Source of the DNA: Pseudomonas oleovorans subsp. oleovorans
GTDB taxonomy: Bacteria; Pseudomonadota; Gammaproteobacteria; Pseudomonadales; Pseudomonadaceae
Reading direction: 5' to 3'
DNA length: 64,000 bases
NCBI RefSeq assembly: GCF_002197815.1
Contig: NZ_NIUB01000011.1
Location: 1-64,000 of the forward strand
Shown: positions 1 through 6,885 of the stretch, one piece after another
Layout: each line of letters starts with the position of its first letter
How positions within the stretch are numbered: position 1 is the stretch's first letter
Made by a program: the position numbers and the translations under genes
The notes under the pieces: generated by a model
What the model was told of the DNA's origin: nothing
Databases searched by the model: none
Seen by the model: the letters and a program-made list of their open reading frames with translations, nothing else

Positions 1-38
1 GAGTTTGGGGAGTAGCGGGGAGGTGTGGGCGGTGAGGT

Positions 39-103
39 GGTGGGCTAAAGCCCACCCTACGCGAGGTTTCGATACGCTCCTGTAGGGTGGGCTTCAGCCC
101 ACC
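39..103. repeat. REP-like inverted repeat pair
   Basis: Two 22-nt arms, at 39-60 and 82-103, face each other around a 21-nt spacer. Each arm is itself a small palindrome of the form GGTGGGCTnnAGCCCACC. The same family recurs near 6333-6413. The right arm overlaps the last codons of the GTPase gene that ends at 94, and its TGA supplies that gene's stop. Confidence 0.8.
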
Positions 104-1476
104 AATTGCATGGCGATTTCACTGCACAAACGCTCTACCTGTTCGGCGCGCTCGGCCTCTTCCAGGCGCGCGCCGGGGTTGAGTGATGACCATTCGGGAT
201 GCGCCCGTGCCACGTTAAGTGGCGCCGGTAGCTTGCCCTGGCGCCACAGGGTTTCCTGAGGTGCGTTGAGGGTGATGGCGTCCATCGCGGCGTGTCCACG
301 TACGTTCAGTGCAGCCAGCAGTTGCTGCTGACGCAGGGCGAGCAGGCGCAGCACGGCGTCGTCGACGGTCAGCTCGCGCTGGCCCTTGAGTTTTCCCTTC
401 AGTCGTTCCCCGTAGTTGCGCAGGGTCTGCGCACTGCCGCCGATCACCGCGCCCAGCGCTGCGGCAGCGCCCAGGGTGATGCCGCCGACCAGCAGGTCGA
501 CGCCGACGCCCGTGGCGGCGCCGGCCGCCATGCCGCCACCGACCTTGATGCCGAGCTGCTTCAGCGTTTCCGGGTTGAACAGGTCGTCGCCCCAGCGGCC
601 GTGGAGCAGCGGCAGGTCGGCCGCCTTGGCATCGCTGCTGCGGAAGGCATACAGGCGCAATAGAGCCTCGACGCAGCGCTGCTCGCGTTGGCGAATCGCA
701 TCGCGCAGCTCAGAAATGGCGCCCTGTTCCAGCGCCGGCTGGGCGGCGACGCTGCGGCGGCAGGCGGCGCAGTCGATCAGCAGTTCGGCGATCAGTCGGT
801 TGCCTGCCTGACGACGGGCCTGGCGCTGCGCTTCGTGATCCTCGATCAGGCGTTGCAACTGGGAACGCGAACGCTCCAGCAGCAGGGCCAGGCTTTCGTA
901 CAGGCGTCGTTCGCCATCTTCCGGTGGCGCCACGCTGTCGAAGGCCACCAGGGCATGCAGGCCGAGGCGAGCCAGGGCTTCGCGCCATTCACCTTCGCGA
1001 TGGCTGGCGCTGGCGACGAAATTGAGCACCGGCAGCAGCGGCCGGCCGCACATGGTCAGCACCGCCAGTTCGTCGCGGTACTTGGCCAGCACCGGCTCAC
1101 GCACATCAATCACATACAGGCCGGCGTCGGAGGCCATGAGCTGGCGCAGCACCTTGGCTTCCTGCTCGTAACGCTGGCGCGCTTCGCTGCTTTCGAGAAA
1201 GCGGGCCAGGCGTGCCGGGCCGTCCAGGCGCTCGCCGGGGCGGTCGAGGCGTTCCAGGTAGTCGAGCAGGGTGATGGCGTCTTCCAGGCCGGGGGTGTCG
1301 TACAGCTCCAGCAACGCCTGGCCGTCCACCGACAGGCGCGCACCCTCGACATGGCGGGTGGTGCTGGCGCGCGGTGAGACTTCGCCGAACTCCACGTCGC
1401 GGGTCAGGGTGCGCAGCAGCGAGGTCTTGCCGACATTGGTGTGGCCGACCAGGGCCAGTTTCAGTGGTGCGCTCAT
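94..1476 (-). CDS. GTPase with DUF3482 domain
   Basis: This is a 460-aa Ras-like GTPase of the DUF3482 family. The P-loop GHTNVGKT is at residues 11-18, and a G3 motif, DTPG, is near residue 62. The usual NKxD specificity motif is not obvious: the corresponding strand reads LPVLNFVAS. A glycine/alanine-rich hydrophobic stretch around residues 315-355 resembles a membrane-inserting segment. The start at 1476 is the ATG directly before the P-loop strand; a longer frame would begin inside the REP pair upstream. The DUF2868 membrane-protein gene lies just upstream on the same strand, and the two commonly occur together. The cellular function is unknown. Confidence 0.85.
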   Translation of the reverse strand: MSAPLKLALVGHTNVGKTSLLRTLTRDVEFGEVSPRASTTRHVEGARLSVDGQALLELYDTPGLEDAITLLDYLERLDRPGERLDGPARLARFLESSEARQRYEQEAKVLRQLMASDAGLYVIDVREPVLAKYRDELAVLTMCGRPLLPVLNFVASASHREGEWREALARLGLHALVAFDSVAPPEDGERRLYESLALLLERSRSQLQRLIEDHEAQRQARRQAGNRLIAELLIDCAACRRSVAAQPALEQGAISELRDAIRQREQRCVEALLRLYAFRSSDAKAADLPLLHGRWGDDLFNPETLKQLGIKVGGGMAAGAATGVGVDLLVGGITLGAAAALGAVIGGSAQTLRNYGERLKGKLKGQRELTVDDAVLRLLALRQQQLLAALNVRGHAAMDAITLNAPQETLWRQGKLPAPLNVARAHPEWSSLNPGARLEEAERAEQVERLCSEIAMQLVG

Positions 1477-1521
1477 GGCGTGGTCTCGGCCGGGTAGCCC
1501 GGAAGCAGAGCGTGCATTGAG

Positions 1522-1589
1522 GTAGGAGCGAGCTCTGCTCGCGAACCATGGCAAACGGCAAAAGCTTCGCGAGCAGAGCTCGCTCCTAC
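1522..1589. repeat. REPIN-like inverted repeat pair
   Basis: Perfect 24-nt inverted arms lie at 1522-1545 and 1566-1589, beginning GTAGGAGCGAGCTCTGCTCG, with a 20-nt spacer. They sit between the DUF2868 gene and the DUF3482 gene. GTAGGAGC-headed units recur at 26246, 28555 and 56091, so this is a dispersed family. Confidence 0.85.
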
Positions 1590-1614
1590 ATGAAGCCTGT
1601 GTGCCTGCGGCTCT

Positions 1615-3006
1615 CTAGTCATGTCCGCTCTCCAGCCAGTTCAGCGGCGCCGTATCACCGTGGGTCAGCCCTAGGGTGCCGAGGGCCTGGTGCCAGTCCG
1701 TCAGGCGCGCGCTGTCCAGGCTCTCACCGGGCGTCGGCGGTAGCAGCCAGATGCGCGTGGCGCTCGCACAACGTGCCAGTTCGCCGAGCAGCGCCAGGGT
1801 GCCGCGATCCGGTGAGCGCCGTGGGTCGCAAGCGATGGCCAGGCGTTCGGGCGGGAAGCGGGTCAGTTGTTCGAGCAACTGGCGGCGCTGTTCGCGGCTG
1901 TCAATCACCCCGGCATCGGCCACGCCCTTGGGCAGCGGCGCGGGCGGCCAGGGGCGGCGCTCGTCCAGTTCGATGCCGAGCAGGAGGGCGCCGCTGCCGG
2001 CTTGGGAATTGGTGCCGCCTTGCGGCTGATGCAGAGCTGCTGGCGCCAGGTCGCAGACGCCGAGACGTTCGCTGTCCGGTTGCAGGCGCTGGCGCAGCAG
2101 GCTGTAGCCCGGTAGGTCGAGATCCAGGCGCAGCGCGCCTTTGCCGGATTGCCAGCGCCACAGGCACAGCAGCGCCAGCAGCAGGCGTGGCAGCAGGCCG
2201 TAGACCAGCAGCACGCCGACCAGCCAGCCGGCCCAGCTCTGCCGGGCCGCTTCACTGGCGATGGCGGTATCGCCGCTGGCACGAATGACCTCGATATCCG
2301 GCAGGCTGAAGCCGAGCAGCGCGGGCAGGGCGCCTATGGTTTGGGTCAGGGCGATGAAGGTGTCGCCACCAAGGATGGTGGTTTCCCAGACGAAGCCGTA
2401 GCGGCGCGTGGCGAGCAGCAGCAGCAAGGTGGCCAATGCCGCGAGCATGGCCAGCGTCCACAGGCCGTTGACCATCAGGCCGAGCCCCCAGCGGGTCAGG
2501 CGTTGGCGTTGCAGCATCAGCAGCAGGGCCGGGGCCAACTGCGCGGCGCTGGCGTCGCGTGCCAGCTTCTCGCTAAGCCACAGCCACAGGCGACCGAGCG
2601 CGCCAGGGTGGTCGCGGGTCAGCAGCAGACCCAGCAGCCAGCCAAGCAGCATCAGCAGGTTGAGCCCAAGCAGGCTGCCCAGCGCCCAGAACACATTGAC
2701 GGGTTGGCGCCCGTCACCCAACGCGGCCAGAGCCAGACCGAAGCCGCTGAGCAGGGCCAACAGCGCCAGCAGCAGACCGGCCAGGCGTGCGCCCTGCAGC
2801 CAGTGCAGCAGCGCCTGCCACTGACCATCACGACGGGCGAGCAGCAGGGCGCGGTGCTGGATGCGCTCGGTCAGTTCAGCCTGCTCGGCACGGGCCAGGC
2901 GATTGGCTTCGGCGTCCTCGAGTGGGCCGGCATGTTCCTCGCGCAGGCGAATGGTCTCGCTGAGCCAGAGGCGTTGGAAGGGTGTAGGGGAGGAGGCGTC
3001 TGTCAC
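1615..3006 (-). CDS. DUF2868 membrane protein
   Basis: This 463-aa inner-membrane protein matches the DUF2868 family. Paired hydrophobic segments lie near residues 75-100 and 105-130 and again in the middle (about 180-205 and 260-285), with a soluble C-terminal part after about residue 300. An ATG at 3021 is in frame, but a perfect 13-bp hairpin (3023-3054) occupies the ribosome-binding position for it. The GTG at 3006, giving M-T-D-A-S, has a GAG element seven bases upstream and is preferred, though not certain. It probably forms a unit with the downstream GTPase gene. Its role is unknown; a membrane anchor or partner for the GTPase is inference. Confidence 0.8.
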   Translation of the reverse strand: MTDASSPTPFQRLWLSETIRLREEHAGPLEDAEANRLARAEQAELTERIQHRALLLARRDGQWQALLHWLQGARLAGLLLALLALLSGFGLALAALGDGRQPVNVFWALGSLLGLNLLMLLGWLLGLLLTRDHPGALGRLWLWLSEKLARDASAAQLAPALLLMLQRQRLTRWGLGLMVNGLWTLAMLAALATLLLLLATRRYGFVWETTILGGDTFIALTQTIGALPALLGFSLPDIEVIRASGDTAIASEAARQSWAGWLVGVLLVYGLLPRLLLALLCLWRWQSGKGALRLDLDLPGYSLLRQRLQPDSERLGVCDLAPAALHQPQGGTNSQAGSGALLLGIELDERRPWPPAPLPKGVADAGVIDSREQRRQLLEQLTRFPPERLAIACDPRRSPDRGTLALLGELARCASATRIWLLPPTPGESLDSARLTDWHQALGTLGLTHGDTAPLNWLESGHD

Positions 3007-3022
3007 GCGGCGTCTCGTCATT

Positions 3023-3054
3023 CGGATCAGGGGTTGAGAATAACCCCTGATCCG
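3023..3054. terminator. Perfect hairpin between glpQ and the DUF2868 gene
   Basis: A 13-bp perfect stem (CGGATCAGGGGTT and its complement) closes a 6-nt loop. It begins 12 nt past the glpQ stop. Neither side has a T-tract, so it could be a terminator, an mRNA 3'-end stabiliser or a translational control hairpin for the next gene. Confidence 0.6.
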
Positions 3055-3066
3055 TCTCGGTGCGAA

Positions 3067-4182
3067 TCAGCGCTGCTCGCGCAAACGCACGGCGATATCC
3101 GGCTGGTCGATGAACAGGCCGTCGATGCCGGTGGCGAGGAAGGCGCGCAGCTCGGCGTTGATATCGCCGCGCTCGCTCGGTTCGCTGCCGTTACGCAGAC
3201 GGGTGGGCAGGAAGGCGTTCTCGGCGCGGAAGGTATAGGGGTGCACCTTGAGCCCGGCAGCATGGGCGTCACGTACCAGGCTGGTCGGCGCGGTCAGGTT
3301 ACCGGCGGCATCACGCGGGATGATCATGCCTTTCTCCGGACCGATGCCGGCGGCGTAACTCGCGATGTTTTTCAGGCCTTCTGGCGTGATCATCTGTTGA
3401 TAGCCAAGGTCACTGCCCAGTACCTGCTGATCGTAGGGTTGGCCCTCTATCCAGAGCAGCTGCACCAGGCGGATTGGGGTCAGTTTGCTCAGCGTCTTGA
3501 GGTTATCCACTTCGAAGGACTGGATGAAAACGGGCGCGTCGGCGCTGTCATAGCCGTTGCGTTCGAGCACCGCCAGCAGCGGTTTCTCCATGGCCAGGTC
3601 GAGTTGCTGGAAGTGGGTGGGGTGCTTGGTTTCCGGGTACAAACCCAGGGTTCGTTGCTGAATGATCTCCTGCAGCGTGGGAATCTCGAACTGGCCATCG
3701 AAGCGGGTATTGCCCGGCCGCTGCTGCGGGATGCGTTCGATGGCGCGCAGGGTTTTCAGCTCGGCCAGGGTGAAGTCCTCACTGAACCAGCCTTCCAGGC
3801 TGCGCCCGTCGACGCTCTGGGTGCGTTTGCGGTCAGCGAATTCGGGGCGCTGCGCCACGTCGGTGGTCAATCCCAGTTCGTTGTCGTGACGGGCGACCAG
3901 TTGGCCGTCGCGCGTCATCACCAGGTCGGGCTCGATGTAGTCGGCGCCTTGCAAGGCCGCCAACGCGTAGGCGGCCAGGGTGTGCTCGGGCGCGTAACCG
4001 CTGGCGCCCCGGTGGGCGATCACCAGTGGAGCCTTGGTGTCCCAGGTCTGGGGTTGCTTGGCGCTGGGTTGCTGCTGGGCCCAGTCGATGGCGGCCTGGA
4101 CGTTATCCTGAGTAGGGCTGGCGAAGACCGACAGTGGCAGCAGTGTGACGCCCAATATCCAGGCAGAGAGTGATTTAGACAT
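3067..4182 (-). CDS. glpQ: Periplasmic glycerophosphodiester phosphodiesterase
   Basis: GlpQ hydrolyses glycerophosphodiesters from phospholipid turnover to glycerol-3-phosphate and an alcohol in the periplasm. The 371-aa protein has a signal peptide (cleavage near A21) and a GDPD TIM barrel. The first strand carries HRGASGYAPEHT (H57, R58), followed by ExD in YIEPDLV and the second histidine in ARHDNELG, the family's catalytic and metal-binding residues. Length and layout match periplasmic GlpQ rather than cytosolic UgpQ. It is divergent from folA, with 127 bp between them holding a weak Pho-box-like site. Stand-alone glpQ matches the P. aeruginosa arrangement. Confidence 0.93.
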   Translation of the reverse strand: MSKSLSAWILGVTLLPLSVFASPTQDNVQAAIDWAQQQPSAKQPQTWDTKAPLVIAHRGASGYAPEHTLAAYALAALQGADYIEPDLVMTRDGQLVARHDNELGLTTDVAQRPEFADRKRTQSVDGRSLEGWFSEDFTLAELKTLRAIERIPQQRPGNTRFDGQFEIPTLQEIIQQRTLGLYPETKHPTHFQQLDLAMEKPLLAVLERNGYDSADAPVFIQSFEVDNLKTLSKLTPIRLVQLLWIEGQPYDQQVLGSDLGYQQMITPEGLKNIASYAAGIGPEKGMIIPRDAAGNLTAPTSLVRDAHAAGLKVHPYTFRAENAFLPTRLRNGSEPSERGDINAELRAFLATGIDGLFIDQPDIAVRLREQR

Positions 4183-4232
4183 GACGCTAGCTCCTTGCTC
4201 GTGGATGTAGCCGCTAGCCTGCTACGGCGAAG

Positions 4233-4250
4233 GTGACGATACGACGACAG
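4233..4250 (-). promoter_or_regulatory. Possible Pho box upstream of glpQ
   Basis: Read on the minus strand, the sequence is CTGTCGT-CGTA-TCGTCAC. It resembles two 7-bp CTGTCAT-type repeats spaced by 4 bp: the first half is 6/7, the second weaker. It lies about 50 nt upstream of the glpQ start, where a PhoB site would replace a -35 element. No strong -10 is evident, so this is tentative. Confidence 0.3.
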
Positions 4251-4309
4251 CGTTGCTTCGGCCACAGGTGGGCTGCGAGGCCGCTGGGTGCTCTGCTATG
4301 CTCGCGGCC

Positions 4310-4828
4310 ATGAAAATGACTCTACCCCTTTCCCTGATCGCCGCGCTCGCGCACAACCGTGTGATCGGTCGCGACAACCAGCTGCCCTGGCACCTGCCGG
4401 CGGACCTCAAGCATTTCAAGGCGCTGACGCTCGGCAAGCCGATCATCATGGGGCGCAAGACCTGGGACTCGCTCGGTCGGCCATTGCTCGGCAGGCTCAA
4501 CATCGTGGTCAGTCGCCAGGCGGGCCTGACCCTGGAAGGTGCCGAGGTATTCGCGACGCTGGAAGAGGCCATCGAACGAGCCGACGCCTGGGCGCGCGAA
4601 GAGGATGCCGAGGAACTGATGCTGATCGGCGGCGCGCAGCTTTATGAGCTGGGCCTGGCCCAGGCCGATCGTCTGTACCTGACGCGTGTCGGCCTCGAGC
4701 CTGATGGCGATGCCTTCTTCCCCGAGATCGACGAGGCTACCTGGCGCATGACCTCCAGCGTCGAGCACCCGGCTTCGGCCGAGACACCGTTCTACGCCTT
4801 CGAAGTGTGGGAGCGCCGCGGCGCATAA
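4310..4828 (+). CDS. folA: Dihydrofolate reductase
   Basis: FolA reduces 7,8-dihydrofolate to tetrahydrofolate with NADPH, supplying one-carbon carriers for thymidylate, purine and methionine synthesis. It is cytosolic and the target of trimethoprim. The 172-aa product shows the canonical N-terminus (LIAALAHNRVIG), LPWHLPADLKHFK with W27 and the catalytic acid D32, GRKTWDSLGRPL for NADPH and folate binding, and the IGGAQLY glycine pair. The ATG at 4310 is chosen because it begins the first beta strand; an in-frame upstream ATG would add a non-conserved leader. It is followed by the YitT-type gene on the same strand. Confidence 0.96.
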   Translation: MKMTLPLSLIAALAHNRVIGRDNQLPWHLPADLKHFKALTLGKPIIMGRKTWDSLGRPLLGRLNIVVSRQAGLTLEGAEVFATLEEAIERADAWAREEDAEELMLIGGAQLYELGLAQADRLYLTRVGLEPDGDAFFPEIDEATWRMTSSVEHPASAETPFYAFEVWERRGA

Positions 4829-4940
4829 TCCTGCCGCGCTTTCCGGCCGTCTCTGCCGCCAGACTCCCCTGCGCGCCGTGATGGCCACTGCCTTGCCTCT
4901 GCCGTCATTCTCTTTCGTGCATCCTGATGCAGGTTTTTAC

Positions 4941-5588
4941 ATGTCTGAGCAATCGCCCCTCGACGAGCGTCCGAGCGCCGTCGCTGCACTCTTCGTGCGC
5001 CATCCACTCTGGGAAGATGCACTGGCCCTGCTGTTCGGCACCGCTCTGGTGGCGCTGGGCATCGCCTTCTACACCCATGCCGGGTTGCTGACGGGCGGCA
5101 CCGTCGGCCTCGCTTTTCTCGCCAACTACCAGGCTGGTTGGTCGTTCGGTCTGGTGTTCTGTCTGGTCAACCTGCCGTTCTATTTGCTGGGTATCTGGCG
5201 CATGGGCTGGGGTTTCACCTTGCGCACAGGCTGCGCGGTATTGCTGGTTTCGCTACTGGCCGAGTTGACGCCGCAGTGGGTCGCCTTTGCCCATCTCAGC
5301 TCCGTGTATGCCGCGCTGTTCGGTGGTGCCGCCATGGGGCTGGGGTTGCTCATGCTGTTCCGCCACCGCGCCAGCCTGGGCGGGGTGAACATTCTCGCGC
5401 TGTACATGCAGGAGCGCTTCGGTCTGCGTGCGGGGGCCGTGCAGATGGCCATCGATGCGAGCATCGTGCTGGCGGCGATCTTCGTGGTGTCGCCAGACAA
5501 GGTGCTGCTATCGGTACTGGGGGCGGTGATGCTCAACCTGGTGCTGGCGATCAATCACCGGGCGGGCCGCTACGTCGGCGTCAGCTGA
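4941..5588 (+). CDS. YitT-family membrane protein
   Basis: This 215-aa integral membrane protein has five or six hydrophobic segments and belongs to the YitT (DUF161) family. Conserved glycine-rich stretches are visible: AGLLTGGTVGLAFL, GGAAMGLGLLMLFRHRASLGGVNILALY, and the C-terminal VSPDKVLLSVLGAVMLNLVL. The substrate and function of the family in Pseudomonas are not established. The ATG at 4941 gives the hydrophilic leader MSEQSPLDERPS; a longer in-frame start at 4878 lacks a good ribosome-binding site. The gene is closed by a strong hairpin at 5600-5635. Confidence 0.85.
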   Translation: MSEQSPLDERPSAVAALFVRHPLWEDALALLFGTALVALGIAFYTHAGLLTGGTVGLAFLANYQAGWSFGLVFCLVNLPFYLLGIWRMGWGFTLRTGCAVLLVSLLAELTPQWVAFAHLSSVYAALFGGAAMGLGLLMLFRHRASLGGVNILALYMQERFGLRAGAVQMAIDASIVLAAIFVVSPDKVLLSVLGAVMLNLVLAINHRAGRYVGVS

Positions 5589-5599
5589 ACCCCGCAACG

Positions 5600-5640
5600 A
5601 ACGAGGGGCTGCCTCGCTGGAGGCAGCCCCTCGTTGTTTC
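5600..5640. terminator. Strong terminator between the yitT-like gene and gloA
   Basis: A 16-bp perfect stem (AACGAGGGGCTGCCTC, loop GCTG) is followed by GTTTCGTT. It lies between convergent genes, so it can serve both directions. Confidence 0.85.
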
Positions 5641-5660
5641 GTTATTCGCGGAGGCGAGAA

Positions 5661-6188
5661 TCAGATCACTTCGGTGAATTGGATGATCTCCACCCAGTAG
5701 CCGTCCGGGTCCTTGATGAAGGCGATGTCGCGCATGCGCCCGTCGGTCAGGCGTTTCTGGAAGTCCACGCCGAGGTCTTCGAAACGCTGGCAGGCCGCCT
5801 TGATATCCGGCACCGATACGCACAGGTGGCCGAAGCCGCGTGGGTCGCTGTTGCCGCTGTGGTAGGCGAATTCCGGGTCCTTCTCGGTGCCGTAGTTGTA
5901 GGTCAGCTCCAGCACGCCGGGCATGGACTTGCGCCACTGATGGCGAGCAGCCGGATCGGTCGGAATCTGCGACTTGTCATTGATCAGCGCGAGGAAGTAC
6001 AGGCTGAACTCGGCGTCGGGGAAGTCCTTCTTCTCCAGCAGGGTGAAACCCAGCACGCGGGTGTAGAAATCCAGCGACTTCTGCAGATCCTTCACACGGA
6101 TCATGGTGTGGTTGTAGACGAAGTCGGCGGTGGCTGCGTCGGGTTTGGCGGTCACGCCGGGGATGGCGTTGAGCTCGTCGAGGGTCAT
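5661..6188 (-). CDS. gloA: Lactoylglutathione lyase (glyoxalase I)
   Basis: GloA isomerises the hemithioacetal of methylglyoxal and glutathione to S-lactoylglutathione in the cytosol, the first step of methylglyoxal detoxification. The 175-aa protein is a two-module VOC fold. The four metal ligands are visible as H27 (NHTMIRV), E94 (GVLELTY), H121 (GFGHLCV) and E167 (GYWVEII). The length, with an insert between modules, matches the longer, zinc-type enzyme also found in P. aeruginosa. The start at 6188 is chosen because GGAG lies eight bases upstream; an ATG four codons earlier lacks such a site. Confidence 0.94.
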   Translation of the reverse strand: MTLDELNAIPGVTAKPDAATADFVYNHTMIRVKDLQKSLDFYTRVLGFTLLEKKDFPDAEFSLYFLALINDKSQIPTDPAARHQWRKSMPGVLELTYNYGTEKDPEFAYHSGNSDPRGFGHLCVSVPDIKAACQRFEDLGVDFQKRLTDGRMRDIAFIKDPDGYWVEIIQFTEVI

Positions 6189-6332
6189 GGAGTTCTCCAT
6201 CAGGCGGGAAAAGGGGAGGGCACGGAAAGGTCGTGTCTACCTATATGGCTTAGTCCATGGCGTTTTTCAAGGTCGAATGTCACAGCAGGGTGGATGAGAC
6301 TCTTTCATCTGCCTTGCTAGCGTGGTGTCTTG

Positions 6333-6413
6333 ATTGGTGGGCTGAAGCCCACCCTACAGCCATGCCCGATCGAGCAGGGTGGGCCGGGCAGCGATCCGCT
6401 TCAGCCCACCAAT
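6333..6413. repeat. REP-like pair, right arm interrupted
   Basis: The left arm (6333-6357) has the GGTGGGCT/AGCCCACCCTAC form seen at 39-103. The right arm (6376-6413) matches the complement except that about 15 extra bases (GGGCAGCGATCC core) interrupt GGGTGGGC and CTTCAGCCCACC. It lies in the 238-bp space between gloA and the phosphoesterase gene; I see no other feature there. Confidence 0.7.
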
Positions 6414-6426
6414 TCCAGCACCCGCA

Positions 6427-6885
6427 TTACACCTCCAGCGTGATCAGCTTGGCCCGTGCCCGGCCATCCTCGATATGCACAATGCCCACGCTGATGGGTA
6501 GCTTGAAACGTCGCGGCCCGGCGCTGCCAGGGTTGAGGTAGAGCACGCCGTTACGTTCCTCGTGCAGCGGCTTGTGTGAGTGGCCGGTGATCACCACGTC
6601 GATGCCTTGCTCAGCCGGGTCGATATCCAGTTGCTTGAGATCGTGCAGTACATGCAGTGTGACGCCGCCAAGCGTCAGCGTCAGGCGCTCGGGGATGGCG
6701 TCGGCCCAGCTGTCCTGATCATTGTTGCCGCGCACCACCGACAGCGGTGCGATGCGTTCCAGATCGGCCAGAATGTGCGGCCCGCCGATATCGCCGGCAT
6801 GGATCAGGTGAGCGACGCCTTGCAACGCTGCTAGCGCTTCGGGGCGCAGCAGGTTGTGGGTGTCGGCGATCAGGCCGATGCGCAT
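6427..6885 (-). CDS. YfcE/MJ0936-type metallophosphoesterase
   Basis: This is a 152-aa single-domain calcineurin-like phosphoesterase. All metal-binding motifs are present: DTH (D8, H10), GD (D32), GNND near residue 55, and GHSH near residue 100, before LNPGSAGPRR. Small members of this family hydrolyse phosphodiesters, including cyclic nucleotides in vitro; the substrate here is unknown. The ATG shares its A with the TGA of the helicase gene (TGATG), so the two are probably translationally coupled. An in-frame GTG one codon earlier is the alternative start. Confidence 0.9.
   Translation of the reverse strand: MRIGLIADTHNLLRPEALAALQGVAHLIHAGDIGGPHILADLERIAPLSVVRGNNDQDSWADAIPERLTLTLGGVTLHVLHDLKQLDIDPAEQGIDVVITGHSHKPLHEERNGVLYLNPGSAGPRRFKLPISVGIVHIEDGRARAKLITLEV

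Noticed and set aside
2149..4173. A 674-codon open frame antisense to the DUF2868 gene and glpQ
   Set aside because: It runs across two well-supported genes and the hairpin between them, and its product is glutamine/glycine-rich without motifs.
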